A DNA stretch of 64,000 nucleotides from Larkinella bovis (GCF_042655385.1 NZ_JBHSMA010000003.1:434001-498000); one strand, 5' to 3'. Shown: positions 18,001-28,205, counted from the stretch's first letter. A program made the numbers and translations. Notes: generated by a model not told the origin, from the sequence alone.

Positions 18001-20376
18001 ATGCTGCGGACTTACTTCAAAATAGCGTTCCGGAACCTTGCTAAAAATAAGGTTTTCTCGCTGATCAACATTCTGGGGCTGGCGGTTGGGATGGCCGTTG
18101 CGATGATGATCGGGCTATGGATCTACGACGAGTTGTCCTTCAACAAATTCCACCGGAATTACGACCGGTTGGCGCAGTTGTACATCAACCAGACGTTCAA
18201 CGGAACAACGGGCACCGGCCGGGCGGTTTCTATCCCATCGGCCACCGAAATCAAAACCAAATACGCGCCCAATTTCAAATACGCGTCCCTGGCGTCCTGG
18301 AATTTCGGGCATTTGCTGGTGGCTGGGGAAAAGAAGATCAGTAAAGAAGGCATGTTTGTCGAGCCGGTCTTTCCGAATATGCTTTCGCTGCACATGCTCC
18401 GCGGAAATTCGACCACGGCCCTGAACGAACCGCGCTCCATTGTGCTGTGCGAATCGCTGGCGAAGGCGCTCTTCGGTGAGGCCGATGCCCTGAACAAAAC
18501 CGTTAAAATCGACGGCAAAAATAACCTCAGAGTAACGGGCGTTTTTGAAGATTTGCCCTTCAACTCCGATTTCTACGCAGTTAAATTCTACCTGCCCTGG
18601 AGCGATTACGTCGCCGATCAGGACTGGGTGAAACAATCACAGCAACAGTGGAGCAATCACTCCTTTCAGGCGTTTGTCCAGATCGCCGACCACGTGACGA
18701 TGGAAGGAGTATCGGCTAAAATCCGGGATGTCGAGAAAAAACACACGTCGGCCAGCGAAAATCCCGAGTACTTCCTGCATCCGATGAGCCGCTGGCATTT
18801 GTATTCGGATTTTAAAAACGGTAAAAATAGTGGCGGAGGGATTCAGTTCGTCTGGTTATTCAGCATCATCGGCGTGTTTGTGCTGCTGCTGGCCTGCATC
18901 AATTTCATGAATCTCTCGACGGCCCGCTCCGAAAAACGGGCCAAGGAGGTTGGCATTCGTAAAGCTGTCGGATCCCAACGGCGGCAGTTGATCAGCCAGT
19001 TCCTGAGTGAGTCGATGCTGGTGGTGTTCTTCGCCCTGTTTCTGGCCCTTCTGCTGGTTTTGTTGTCACTCCCTACCTTTAATGAACTGGCGGGCAAGGA
19101 AGTGCGTCTGCCGTATGAGCACCCGGTTTTTTGGGGCCTGCTTCTTTCGTTTTCGTTGCTAACCGGTTTTTTGTCAGGCAGCTACCCGGCCTTTTACCTT
19201 TCGTCGTTCAATCCGCTGAAAGTGCTCAAAGGAACCTTCAAGGTAGGCCGCTGGGCGTCGCTGCCCCGCAAGGTGCTGGTGGTAGTGCAGTTTACGGTTT
19301 CCATTACACTTATTATTGGGACGATCATTGTTTTCCGGCAAATCCAGCACGCTAAAAACCGCCCCGTTGGCTATAACCGGGAGAGCCTGCTTCAGATTTC
19401 CATCAGCAGCACGATGGACGGTAAATACAATGCGCTGCGGGATGACCTGCTGAAATCGGGGGCGGTTTTTGAAATGAGCCAATCGTCGAGCCCCACCACC
19501 GGCGTCTGGTCGAACCAGATCGGTTTTGAGTGGGAAGGGAAAGATCCGCAATCGATTCCGTTGTTTGGCGTGGTAGCCTGCTCGCACGATTTTGGCAAAA
19601 CCATTAGCTGGCAACTCAAGGAAGGCCGCGACTTTTCCCGCGATTATTCCACCGACAGCTCCGCGTTTATTCTGAACGAAGCCGCCGTCAAACTGACGGG
19701 TCTGAAAAACATCGTTGGGAAATACATTCGCTACAACAACAAACCGTGTCAGGTGGTGGGCGTGGTCAAAGACATGGTGATGGAGTCGCCGTATACGCCC
19801 ATCAAACCAACCATTTTCATGGTGAATTACGGCTGGAGCAGTGTATTCAATGTCAAGTTGATGCCGAATAGGCCCGTTGAAGACGCTCTGAAAAAAGTGG
19901 AAGCGGTTTTCAAAAAATACGATCCCGACAGTCCGTTCGACTTCCTGTTTGCCGATGCTGAATACGATGCCAAATTCCGGACCGAAGAACGGGTCGGGAA
20001 ACTGGCCCGGATTTTCGCTACGCTGGCCATTTTCATCAGTTGCCTGGGGCTGTTCGGGCTGGCGTCGTTCGTGGCCGAGCAACGCATTAAGGAAATTGGC
20101 GTCCGGAAAGTGCTGGGGGCGTCGGTGTTTAGTCTGTGGGGGCTGCTTTCGAAAGATTTCGTGCGGCTGGTTCTGATTTCGTTCCTGATTGCATCGCCGA
20201 TTGCCTGGTATTTCCTGAGTGACTGGCTGTTGCAATACGAATACCGAACCGATATTTCCTGGTGGATCTTTGGCGCAGCCGGTTTGGGGGCGGCCCTGAT
20301 TACGCTGGCAACCGTGAGTTTTCAGGCCATCAAAGCCGCCTTGATGAATCCGGTAAAATCCTTACGATCCGAATAA
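18001..20376 (+). CDS. MacB/FtsX-type ABC transporter permease (array member 7)
   Basis: A 791-aa permease that opens the second block of the array. The N-terminus is MLRTYFKIAFRNLAKNKVFS and TM1 is ILGLAVGMAVAMMIGLWIYD. Signatures are EVGIRKAVGS after TM2 and IKEIGVRKVLGA after TM6 (Ile replaces the usual Thr). The C-terminus is ALMNPVKSLRSE. A conserved palindrome pair and a sigma-54-like promoter lie directly upstream, so it probably heads its own operon with members 8-10. Its first periplasmic domain lacks the EPVxKxL segment common in the neighbours and is rich in Lys and aromatics. Confidence 0.93.
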   Translation: MLRTYFKIAFRNLAKNKVFSLINILGLAVGMAVAMMIGLWIYDELSFNKFHRNYDRLAQLYINQTFNGTTGTGRAVSIPSATEIKTKYAPNFKYASLASWNFGHLLVAGEKKISKEGMFVEPVFPNMLSLHMLRGNSTTALNEPRSIVLCESLAKALFGEADALNKTVKIDGKNNLRVTGVFEDLPFNSDFYAVKFYLPWSDYVADQDWVKQSQQQWSNHSFQAFVQIADHVTMEGVSAKIRDVEKKHTSASENPEYFLHPMSRWHLYSDFKNGKNSGGGIQFVWLFSIIGVFVLLLACINFMNLSTARSEKRAKEVGIRKAVGSQRRQLISQFLSESMLVVFFALFLALLLVLLSLPTFNELAGKEVRLPYEHPVFWGLLLSFSLLTGFLSGSYPAFYLSSFNPLKVLKGTFKVGRWASLPRKVLVVVQFTVSITLIIGTIIVFRQIQHAKNRPVGYNRESLLQISISSTMDGKYNALRDDLLKSGAVFEMSQSSSPTTGVWSNQIGFEWEGKDPQSIPLFGVVACSHDFGKTISWQLKEGRDFSRDYSTDSSAFILNEAAVKLTGLKNIVGKYIRYNNKPCQVVGVVKDMVMESPYTPIKPTIFMVNYGWSSVFNVKLMPNRPVEDALKKVEAVFKKYDPDSPFDFLFADAEYDAKFRTEERVGKLARIFATLAIFISCLGLFGLASFVAEQRIKEIGVRKVLGASVFSLWGLLSKDFVRLVLISFLIASPIAWYFLSDWLLQYEYRTDISWWIFGAAGLGAALITLATVSFQAIKAALMNPVKSLRSE

Positions 20377-20387
20377 CAACAACCACG

Positions 20388-22814
20388 ATGCTACGAAACT
20401 ACGTTAAAATTGCCTGGCGGAATTTGATGAAGAACAAGCTGTTCTCCTTCATCAACATTTTTGGTTTAGCCGTCGGGTTAACCTGCTGCCTGCTCATTGC
20501 CGCGTTTGTGGTGGATGAACTAAGTTATGATCGGTATCCGGCCAAATCCGCGCAGATGTACCGCGTTGGACTTCACTTAACCACCAACGGCGCCATAACT
20601 GACTTCCCGAACGTCGATGTGGCCGTCGGTCAGGGCATAAAAAATGCGTTTCCCGAAGTGGAATCCTCTACCCGGCTTTTCCGGTGGAGCCAGGCCTTTA
20701 TCCGGTATAAAGAAACGCTGATCAAGGAAAAATCGATTGCCCTGGTCGATTCCAACTTCCTGGAAATATTCTCCATTCCGTTTCTGGAAGGTGACGCAAA
20801 AACCGCCTTGAAAGAACCGAATTCCGTGGTGATCACGAAAGAATTTGCCGACCGGTATTTTGGAAATGAGCCGGCTTTCGGCAAAACGTTGCGGTTTGGG
20901 CGTGGAGAAGAAAGCCGTAAGGTAACGGGCGTTATTGCCGGTGTGCCCAAAAACACGCACTTCCATTTTAACGTCTTTCTGAGTACCGCGGATTCAAAAC
21001 ATGCTCAGGGACAGACCTGGAGCAATGTCGGCTGTTTTACGTATCTGGTGCTCAAAAAAGGTGCGGATCCGCAGAAACTGGAAGCCAAATTGCCGCAGCT
21101 CGTGGCCGAACACGTGGTTCCGGAAGTGCAGCGCGACATGGGCATCAGTCTGGCCGAAGCCCGGAAATCCGTCGATACCTTCCGGTTTTTTCTGCAACCG
21201 CTGACGGACATTCACCTGCACTCCGCCACGAAGTACGAACTGGAGCCCAACGGTAACATCAACTACGTCTACATCTTCAGCGTTCTGGCGGTTTTTATCC
21301 TGCTGCTGGCCATTGTCAATTTTACCAACCTCGCCACGGCGGGGGCGGCCAAACGGTCCAAAGAAATCGGAATCCGGAAAGTCATGGGGTCGATCAAGGC
21401 CCAGCTCATGGGGCAATTTCTGCTGGAATCCGTCCTGATTTCGTTCCTGGCGCTGCTGCTTTCCGTGGGTTTTATGGCCCTGCTGTTGCCTTTCTTTAAT
21501 GAACTGGCCGGAAAGCAAATCGAACTGGCTACCTTGTTGAACGCCCAAAGCCTCAGCGGTTTTCTGATTTTTGGCGTATTCGTCGGGGTTCTGGCGGGAA
21601 TTTATCCGGCTTTTTTCCTGGCTTTTTACAGAATAACCGCCGTCCTGAAAGGCGGTTCGGTGCTGCAAACATCCCGGCGGGGCGGTTTGCGCAGCGGGTT
21701 GGTGGTGTTTCAATTCGCCATTTCCGGGGCGTTGATCATTGCCACCATCGTGTCGTACCAGCAGTTGAAATTCATGCAGAATAAAACGCAGGGCTTTGAT
21801 AAAGAGCAGGTGCTGGTGATTCACGATACCTACCTGTTGGGGACGAACGAAACCGCTTTTAAAGACCAGTTGCGGCAGGATAACCGGGTGGTTCAGGCGA
21901 GTCTTTCGCGGAGCGTTCCGCTCGGCAACGAAAACATGGAAGGCACGCAGATTTACGGCAAAGACCCGGTGAAGAAAGAAAATACCAACGAGATTCAAGC
22001 CACGGTGTACCGCATCGACGATAGCTACCTGCCCACGCTGGGCATTCAGTTGCGACAGGGCCGAAATTTCTCCCGGGAGTTTTCCACCGATTCGGCGGCT
22101 GTGATCATCAACGAGGCCGTGGTCCGGGATCTGGGCTGGGGGCAAAGCAATCCAATTGGCAAAACCATTGTTCGGTCCGGGCGTCACGAATTTACGGTGA
22201 TCGGCGTGGTGAAGGATTTTCATTATGCCTCGGCCCGGCAAAAAATTGCCCCACTGATGATGATTCTCGGTGGCAACTCCGGCGCTATTCAGGTGAAAGT
22301 AAAAGCGGATGATGTCGCAACGGTGGTGTCGGCTTTCAAAGCAAAATGGGAAGCGTTGAACCCGCCCGCACCGTTTACCTACACGTTTCTGGATGATCGG
22401 TTTGCGACTTTGTACGAAGCGGAACAGAAAACCGGTCGGCTCTTTACGGTTTTTGCCGGTATTTCGATTGTCATCGCCTGCCTGGGGTTGTTTGGGCTGG
22501 TGACGTTTACCGCCGAGCAGCGCACCAAGGAAATCGGTGTGCGGAAGGTGATGGGCGCCACCTCATCCAGCATCGTTATGTTGCTCTCGAAAGATTTTCT
22601 GAAACTGGTTTTCATGGCCGTTCTGATCGCTTTTCCGGTTGCGGGCTGGACCATGAACCGCTGGCTGGAAGATTTTGCTTACCGCATCGAGATTGCCTGG
22701 TGGGTATACGCTCTGGCGGCTTTGCTGGCGGTCGGTATTGCCCTGCTCACGGTTTCGTTCCAGTCGGTCAAAGCGTCGTTGATGAATCCGGTGAAGAGTT
22801 TAAAAAGTGAATAA
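20388..22814 (+). CDS. MacB/FtsX-type ABC transporter permease (array member 8)
   Basis: An 808-aa permease beginning 11 bp after the stop of member 7, the tightest junction in the array and strong evidence for co-transcription. The open frame continues upstream into member 7, but the ATG at 20388 gives the family start MLRNYVKIAWRNLMKNK. Signatures are EIGIRKVMGS and EIGVRKVMGA; Met replaces the usual Leu in both. Its last 60 nt are essentially identical to the end of member 9, including the stop region (KASLMNPVKSLKSE), which points to recent gene conversion or duplication of the 3' end. Confidence 0.92.
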   Translation: MLRNYVKIAWRNLMKNKLFSFINIFGLAVGLTCCLLIAAFVVDELSYDRYPAKSAQMYRVGLHLTTNGAITDFPNVDVAVGQGIKNAFPEVESSTRLFRWSQAFIRYKETLIKEKSIALVDSNFLEIFSIPFLEGDAKTALKEPNSVVITKEFADRYFGNEPAFGKTLRFGRGEESRKVTGVIAGVPKNTHFHFNVFLSTADSKHAQGQTWSNVGCFTYLVLKKGADPQKLEAKLPQLVAEHVVPEVQRDMGISLAEARKSVDTFRFFLQPLTDIHLHSATKYELEPNGNINYVYIFSVLAVFILLLAIVNFTNLATAGAAKRSKEIGIRKVMGSIKAQLMGQFLLESVLISFLALLLSVGFMALLLPFFNELAGKQIELATLLNAQSLSGFLIFGVFVGVLAGIYPAFFLAFYRITAVLKGGSVLQTSRRGGLRSGLVVFQFAISGALIIATIVSYQQLKFMQNKTQGFDKEQVLVIHDTYLLGTNETAFKDQLRQDNRVVQASLSRSVPLGNENMEGTQIYGKDPVKKENTNEIQATVYRIDDSYLPTLGIQLRQGRNFSREFSTDSAAVIINEAVVRDLGWGQSNPIGKTIVRSGRHEFTVIGVVKDFHYASARQKIAPLMMILGGNSGAIQVKVKADDVATVVSAFKAKWEALNPPAPFTYTFLDDRFATLYEAEQKTGRLFTVFAGISIVIACLGLFGLVTFTAEQRTKEIGVRKVMGATSSSIVMLLSKDFLKLVFMAVLIAFPVAGWTMNRWLEDFAYRIEIAWWVYALAALLAVGIALLTVSFQSVKASLMNPVKSLKSE

Positions 22815-22866
22815 TGAATGAAGAGTTGCGGGAACTAACCGCCGATGCCGTTTCCCCTTCATTCAT
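22814..22866. repeat. intergenic inverted repeat overlapping the stop of permease 8
   Basis: ATGAATGAAG (22814-22823) is inverted at 22857-22866. It overlaps the last base of the stop codon of permease 8 and belongs to the purine-rich hairpin family. Confidence 0.5.
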
Positions 22867-22896
22867 AACTCGTCGTTCATAACAGGTACCTCCATA

Positions 22897-25329
22897 ATGC
22901 TACGCAACTATTTCAAAGTGGCCCTGCGCAATTTGCTGCGCAATCTGAGCTACTCGGTCATTAATCTGGTCGGGCTGGCGATCGGACTGGCGTGTTGTCT
23001 GAGCATTTACCTATTCGTACGGGACGAATTTCAGTATGACCGGTTTTTGCCGAAAGCTGACCGGATTTATCGGGTGGTGAACCAGCGGACGGCGGAAGGA
23101 AAGCAAAATCAGTTTGCCGTTACGCCCCCAGCCTATGGCCCGGCCCTGAAAACCAACTTTCCGGAGGTGGAGCAGATGGTCCGGTTGTTTACGGTGCAGA
23201 AGCCACTGGTAATCTATCAGGACAAGAAGTCCGCGGAGAGTGATATTATGCTGGCCGATTCCACGTTTTTCGACGTGTTTGATTTCCCGTTGCTCCGTGG
23301 TAACCCAAAAGAAGTGCTGCTGGGGATGAATACGCTCGTTATTTCCGAATCACTGGCCCGGAAGTTCTTCGGGAACGAAGATCCGGTCAATAAGCTGCTG
23401 ACAATCGGTGGGCCCGGGGCCACTCCCTTTCGTGTGACGGGGGTGATGAAGGACCTGCCCGTACAGTCGCACCTGAAAGTGAATGCGGTGGGGTCGTTCA
23501 GCACCCTGAAACCACTGGTCGGTGCCGAGCGACTGGAAAGCTGGCGGTGGCAGCAATTCTACACCTACATTGTGTTGAGGTCGGGCACCGATGCCGCCCG
23601 GTTGCAGGCCAAATTACCGGATCTTCTGACCCGTTTCGCCAAACCCGAACTGGATAAAATCGGCCTGAGTTATCAAACCCGGTTGCAGGCCGTGACCGAT
23701 ATTCACCTACGCTCGTCGGAGCTGGAATACGACAATGCCCAGAAAGGGAATATCCGGTATGTTTATGCACTGATGCTTATTGCGGTATTTGCCCTGCTGA
23801 TTGCCTGCTTCAACTTTATGAACCTTTCAACGGCCCGCTCGCTGACCCGCGCCAAGGAAGTTGGGTTGCGGAAAACCATCGGCGCCGGACGGCAGCAGTT
23901 AATGAAACAGTTTCTGGGCGAATCCTTCTTGTTGACGACGCTGGCGATGATGGTCGGGATTGCCATCACGGCGTTGCTGCTGCCGTATTTCAATAACTGG
24001 GTCAATAAGTCACTGTCGCTGATAGTGTTGTGGCAACCGCCCTTGCTGGCCGGTTTGGTGCTGGCTGTTCTGGTGGTTGCCGGTCTGGCGGGCTTGTATC
24101 CGGCTTTCTTTCTGTCGGGTTTTCAGCCCGTTCAGGTGCTGACCGGCCACCGGGTAGAGACGCCGAAACGGGGGGCGGTTTCCGTGCGCAAAACGCTGGT
24201 GGTGTTGCAATTCACGGCCTCGACGGTCCTGATCATTGGTACCGGGGTGGTGTTTTCGCAGCTTCGTTATATTCAGCAGAAAGACCTGGGGTTTGCCGAC
24301 GAGCAGGTCATCGTGCTGCCGCTGCGAACGGACGCCATGCGCAAGGGATATGAGGCCCTGAAAACAGATTTGCTCCGAAACCCCAGTATTCGGGCGGCAA
24401 CGGCCTGTTACGGTATTCCGGGCGGTACGTTTGCCGGAGACGGTATCCGGTTACCGGGCAAAACCGAAGAAACCGCTACGAACATGTTCATCATCGACCC
24501 CGACTATATCCCGACGATGGGGATGCAGCTGGTAGCCGGTCGCAATTTCTCGCGCGAGTTCGGAACCGACCTGAACGAAGCTTTTATCCTGAACGAAACC
24601 GCCGTTCGGGCGTTCGGCTTTGGGAGTCCACAACAGGCGTTGGGGCAGGTGCTGTCGTGGCCCAAGTGGGAGGCTGCCTATCCGGGCGATACGCTCAAGC
24701 GGGGGCGTGTTATTGGTGTGGTGAAGGATTTCAATTATAAATCATTGCATCAGAAGGTAGAACCGGTGGTTATGCATCAGTTTCCGGTGGCCTTTTCAAG
24801 TCTGGTGTTGCGGGTTCAGCCGACGAATCTGCCAACGGCCCTCGATTTTCTAAAGGAGAAATGGCGGACGCAGGCTCCCGACTGGCCGTTTGATTATCAG
24901 GTTGTTGATCAGGAATTTGCGCAGTTTTACCGCTCCGAGCAACTCTTCGGCAAGCTGTTCAGCCTGTTCACCACCCTGTCCATCCTTATTGCGGGGCTGG
25001 GTCTGTTTGGCCTGGCGACATTCATGGCGCAACAGCGGACGAAGGAAATCGGCGTTCGGAAAGTGCTGGGGGCGTCGGTGGCCAGCCTGGTCGTTTTGCT
25101 CTCGAAAGATTTTTTGAAGCTGGTCGTGATTGCCATCGGCCTGGCGTCGCCGTTGGCTTGGTATGCCATGAACAACTGGCTGGCCGATTTTGCCTACCGG
25201 ATCGATCTCGAATGGTGGATGTTTGCGCTGGCTGCCCTGTTGGCGGTTGGCATTGCCCTGCTCACTGTTTCGTTCCAGTCGGTCAAAGCGTCGTTGATGA
25301 ATCCGGTGAAGAGTTTAAAAAGTGAATGA
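22897..25329 (+). CDS. MacB/FtsX-type ABC transporter permease (array member 9)
   Basis: An 810-aa permease with the 8-helix architecture. The N-terminus MLRNYFKVALRNLLRNLSYS leads into TM1 (LVGLAIGLACCLSIYLFV). Signatures are EVGLRKTIGA after TM2 and EIGVRKVLGA after TM6. The second periplasmic part carries the family stretch NEAFILNETAV. It sits 82 bp after member 8. Frame and length are intact. Confidence 0.92.
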   Translation: MLRNYFKVALRNLLRNLSYSVINLVGLAIGLACCLSIYLFVRDEFQYDRFLPKADRIYRVVNQRTAEGKQNQFAVTPPAYGPALKTNFPEVEQMVRLFTVQKPLVIYQDKKSAESDIMLADSTFFDVFDFPLLRGNPKEVLLGMNTLVISESLARKFFGNEDPVNKLLTIGGPGATPFRVTGVMKDLPVQSHLKVNAVGSFSTLKPLVGAERLESWRWQQFYTYIVLRSGTDAARLQAKLPDLLTRFAKPELDKIGLSYQTRLQAVTDIHLRSSELEYDNAQKGNIRYVYALMLIAVFALLIACFNFMNLSTARSLTRAKEVGLRKTIGAGRQQLMKQFLGESFLLTTLAMMVGIAITALLLPYFNNWVNKSLSLIVLWQPPLLAGLVLAVLVVAGLAGLYPAFFLSGFQPVQVLTGHRVETPKRGAVSVRKTLVVLQFTASTVLIIGTGVVFSQLRYIQQKDLGFADEQVIVLPLRTDAMRKGYEALKTDLLRNPSIRAATACYGIPGGTFAGDGIRLPGKTEETATNMFIIDPDYIPTMGMQLVAGRNFSREFGTDLNEAFILNETAVRAFGFGSPQQALGQVLSWPKWEAAYPGDTLKRGRVIGVVKDFNYKSLHQKVEPVVMHQFPVAFSSLVLRVQPTNLPTALDFLKEKWRTQAPDWPFDYQVVDQEFAQFYRSEQLFGKLFSLFTTLSILIAGLGLFGLATFMAQQRTKEIGVRKVLGASVASLVVLLSKDFLKLVVIAIGLASPLAWYAMNNWLADFAYRIDLEWWMFALAALLAVGIALLTVSFQSVKASLMNPVKSLKSE

Positions 25330-25335
25330 CGTACC

Positions 25336-25409
25336 CACGGACTTTAGTCCGTGAGCGTCCCTTTATTGAATTTACGTAATGCCATTGCTCATGGACTAAA
25401 GTCCGTGAG
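25336..25409. repeat. pair of inverted REP-like palindromes
   Basis: CACGGACT-TT-AGTCCGTG (25336-25353) and CTCATGGACT-AA-AGTCCGTGAG (25388-25409) are two copies of one palindrome in opposite orientation, 34 bp apart. The layout is like a bacterial interspersed mosaic element. The sequence is unrelated to the GACGCGAT REPs beside the RAYT. Confidence 0.75.
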
Positions 25410-25436
25410 TACGAGTCCAAACCTATCCAATGTGTT

Positions 25437-27887
25437 ATGCTTAAGAATTATTTCAAAATCGCTTACCGAAACCTGCTCCGACAGAAGAGTTTTTCATTGA
25501 TCAACATCATCGGTCTGACCGTCGGGCTGACGTGCTGTTTCCTGATTCTGCTGTTTGTCCGGCATGAACTCAGTTACGACACCTTTCATCAGAAATTCGA
25601 CCGGATATACCGCATTTCGTACCTGCCCAAATTTGCCGGTCTGGAACAACCGCTGGCGCTGACTCCGCCCCCGGTGCAGCTGGTTTTGGCGTCCAATTTT
25701 TCGGAAATCGAAAAATCGGCCCGGGTTTTTAACAGCAGTGCGACCATCGAACTGCGGGATGGTCAGCAATCGCAGCCCGTCAAATACGATGAAGAACGGT
25801 TTTTCTTCGGCGATTCGACGCTGCTCGACATTTTCTCGTTCCGGTTTTTGCAGGGCGATCCACGCACAGCCCTGAGAGACAAATTTACGGTGGTGATTAC
25901 CGACGAAATGGCGACCAAGTATTTCGGGAAAACCAGTCCGCTGGGCAAAACACTGCTCTTCGAAGGACGGCATCCGTTGCGCGTGACGGGCGTCTTTGAG
26001 AAATTGCCGGATAACTCGCACATTCACATCGATTTGTTGTCGAACTACGAAACGATGTACGCCACCGAAAATGAAGCGGTCCGGCAAAACCTGCCGCAGA
26101 ACTGGATCATTTCGCACGGCTATACGTATGTCCTGCTCCGGCCCGGTGCATCCCCCGAATCCGTCAACGCCCGGTTTCCGAAGTTTCTGACCACCTATGC
26201 GCCCAAGCAGATGGCCAAAGACATCGTCTACGCGCTGGAACCGATGAAGGATTTTCACCTGCGTTCGCAGGCCCAGGGCGCACCGGAAGCGCCCGGCAGC
26301 ATGACCTACATTTACGTGTTTCTCGGAATTGCGGCCATTACACTGCTGATTGCCTGCATCAATTTTGTCAATCTGGCCACGGCCCGCTCCCTGAAACGGG
26401 CGAAGGAAGTGGGCATTCGGAAGGTGCTGGGTAGCGAAAAGAAACAACTGGTGGCGCAGTTTCTGGGCGAATCGATGCTGCTGAGCCTGATCGCGCTCGT
26501 ACTTTCGTTTTGCCTGATTGTGGTTCTGATTCCGGTTTTGAATAACCTCACCGGCAAACAGTTAGCGGTTTCGTATTTCCTGTCCGATGCGGTTTTGTTG
26601 CTGCTGTTTGTCGGCATTGCCCTGTTCACCGGTTTGCTCTCGGGAACGTATCCGGCTTTTTTTGTCTCTAGTTTTCAGCCCATTGTCACGCTGAAAGGCA
26701 ATTTCGTGAGCGGAAAAGCAAAAGGGGGGCGGCTGCGGCAGGTGCTGCTGGGGGCGCAGTTTGTGGCCTCGATTGCCTTGATTATCGGTGCGTTGGTCGC
26801 CTTCCGGCAACTCGATTACATGCAAAACCGGGCACTCGGTTTTGAAAAAGACTTCATCATTACCGCCAACACCCGCAACGAGAAAATAACCAACGTGTTT
26901 GCTGACCGTTCCGACAGCACGTATTTCCGGTTGCGGACGTTCCGGGATATTTTGCTGAAAAATTCGGACATCCGGCAGGTGACGCTCTCGACGCAGCAAA
27001 TGGGTTCGGGTTCGGTTCGACGGAATGTGGTGGCGGAAGGGCACGCACCTGATGAGAACATTTTCATGGGGACGATGGGCGTTGATCACAACTTTGCGGC
27101 TACCTACGGGCTTAAATTCGTCGCCGGCCGGGATTTCTCCGAGGACTTTCCGACCGACCGGACGGCGGCTTTTCTCATCAACGAAACCGGGGTGAAGCAA
27201 CTAGGCTGGAAATCGGCTGCGGAAGCCGTTGGCAAGTCGATCAACCTGGAGGGCAAGCAGGGCAAAATCATCGGCGTGTTGAAAGACTTCCATAATCAGT
27301 CGTTGCAACGGCCCATCGAAAGCATGCTGCTAACCATCGATCTGCCGACCCTGCGGCTTTTCTCCATCAAATTACAGGCGCAAAACCGGGCCGAAACCCT
27401 GAAGTTTATTCAGCAGGAGTGGGACCGGTATTTCCCCGAAAAAGGCTTTGCGTATACCTTCCTGGACGAAAGCCTGGCGCGGCTGTACGAGAGCGAACAG
27501 CGCCTGAGCAAGCTGATTGGCTATTTCGCCGGGCTGGCGGTTTTGATTTCGTGCCTGGGCTTATACGGGCTGGTGTCGCTCGTGACGCAGCAGAAAACCA
27601 AGGAGATCGGCATCCGGAAGGTGCTGGGTGCCACGGTCAGCAGTATTGTCGGCCTGATTTCGCGGGATTTCGTGATTCTGGTGGTGATTTCGCTCGTCAT
27701 TGCTTCCCCCCTGGCGTGGTGGGCCATGAACAAGTGGCTGGCCGAGTTTGCTTACAAAATTGATGTTGAATGGTGGATGTTCGCGCTGGCGGGCGTACTG
27801 GCCGTCGCCGTAACCCTGCTGACGGTTTCGTTTCAAAGCATTAAAGCGGCTTTGATGAATCCGGTGAAGAGTTTACGTAGTGAATAA
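25437..27887 (+). CDS. MacB/FtsX-type ABC transporter permease (array member 10)
   Basis: An 816-aa permease, the last of the second block. The N-terminus is MLKNYFKIAYRNLLRQKSFS and TM1 is IIGLTVGLTCCFLILLFV. Signatures are EVGIRKVLGS and KTKEIGIRKVLGA, the latter after VTQQ where neighbours have AQQR. The C-terminus is ALMNPVKSLRSE. It is separated from member 9 by the inverted REP-like pair and followed after 18 bp by a small unknown gene that probably shares its message. Confidence 0.92.
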   Translation: MLKNYFKIAYRNLLRQKSFSLINIIGLTVGLTCCFLILLFVRHELSYDTFHQKFDRIYRISYLPKFAGLEQPLALTPPPVQLVLASNFSEIEKSARVFNSSATIELRDGQQSQPVKYDEERFFFGDSTLLDIFSFRFLQGDPRTALRDKFTVVITDEMATKYFGKTSPLGKTLLFEGRHPLRVTGVFEKLPDNSHIHIDLLSNYETMYATENEAVRQNLPQNWIISHGYTYVLLRPGASPESVNARFPKFLTTYAPKQMAKDIVYALEPMKDFHLRSQAQGAPEAPGSMTYIYVFLGIAAITLLIACINFVNLATARSLKRAKEVGIRKVLGSEKKQLVAQFLGESMLLSLIALVLSFCLIVVLIPVLNNLTGKQLAVSYFLSDAVLLLLFVGIALFTGLLSGTYPAFFVSSFQPIVTLKGNFVSGKAKGGRLRQVLLGAQFVASIALIIGALVAFRQLDYMQNRALGFEKDFIITANTRNEKITNVFADRSDSTYFRLRTFRDILLKNSDIRQVTLSTQQMGSGSVRRNVVAEGHAPDENIFMGTMGVDHNFAATYGLKFVAGRDFSEDFPTDRTAAFLINETGVKQLGWKSAAEAVGKSINLEGKQGKIIGVLKDFHNQSLQRPIESMLLTIDLPTLRLFSIKLQAQNRAETLKFIQQEWDRYFPEKGFAYTFLDESLARLYESEQRLSKLIGYFAGLAVLISCLGLYGLVSLVTQQKTKEIGIRKVLGATVSSIVGLISRDFVILVVISLVIASPLAWWAMNKWLAEFAYKIDVEWWMFALAGVLAVAVTLLTVSFQSIKAALMNPVKSLRSE

Positions 27888-27905
27888 CTCCAATCTCCTA
27901 TAACC

Positions 27906-28205
27906 ATGGCAGCACATATTGCAATTCCTATTCCAACGATGCCCGGCAAACAGGACATCGAAATCGAGGTTACAATCAATGGACAGAAACAGGCACTGCA
28001 CTACCGCGTGGAGCTATTCTACTGGGAAGACTGTAACGTCCCCTCCATCGATCGGGTCGAGTGCATCCGGCAGATGCTGGCCGGTTACGATCAGGACTGG
28101 ACGCTCTACTACATTGGTTCGCCCACCGACCAGTTTGTCCCCATCACGTTTGTGAAACGGGAGGACCTGGTGAAGCAACGGAAGTTGTTGATCGAAGAGT
28201 TGTAA
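27906..28205 (+). CDS. hypothetical protein, 99 aa
   Basis: I do not recognise this protein. It is 99 aa, acidic and soluble, with no signal peptide or helix. The N-terminal half (IEIEVTINGQKQALHYRVELF) looks like beta strands. The C-terminal half has an aromatic stretch DQDWTLYYIGSP and a basic tail VKREDLVKQRKLLIEEL. It follows permease 10 by 18 bp and precedes a strong terminator, so it is the last gene of that transcription unit. Codon use matches the neighbours, so it is probably real. Confidence 0.7.
   Translation: MAAHIAIPIPTMPGKQDIEIEVTINGQKQALHYRVELFYWEDCNVPSIDRVECIRQMLAGYDQDWTLYYIGSPTDQFVPITFVKREDLVKQRKLLIEEL

Noticed and set aside
19174..20235. A 353-codon antisense frame opposite permease 7
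   Set aside because: It has typical shadow composition opposite a conserved FtsX domain, with no start context or motif.
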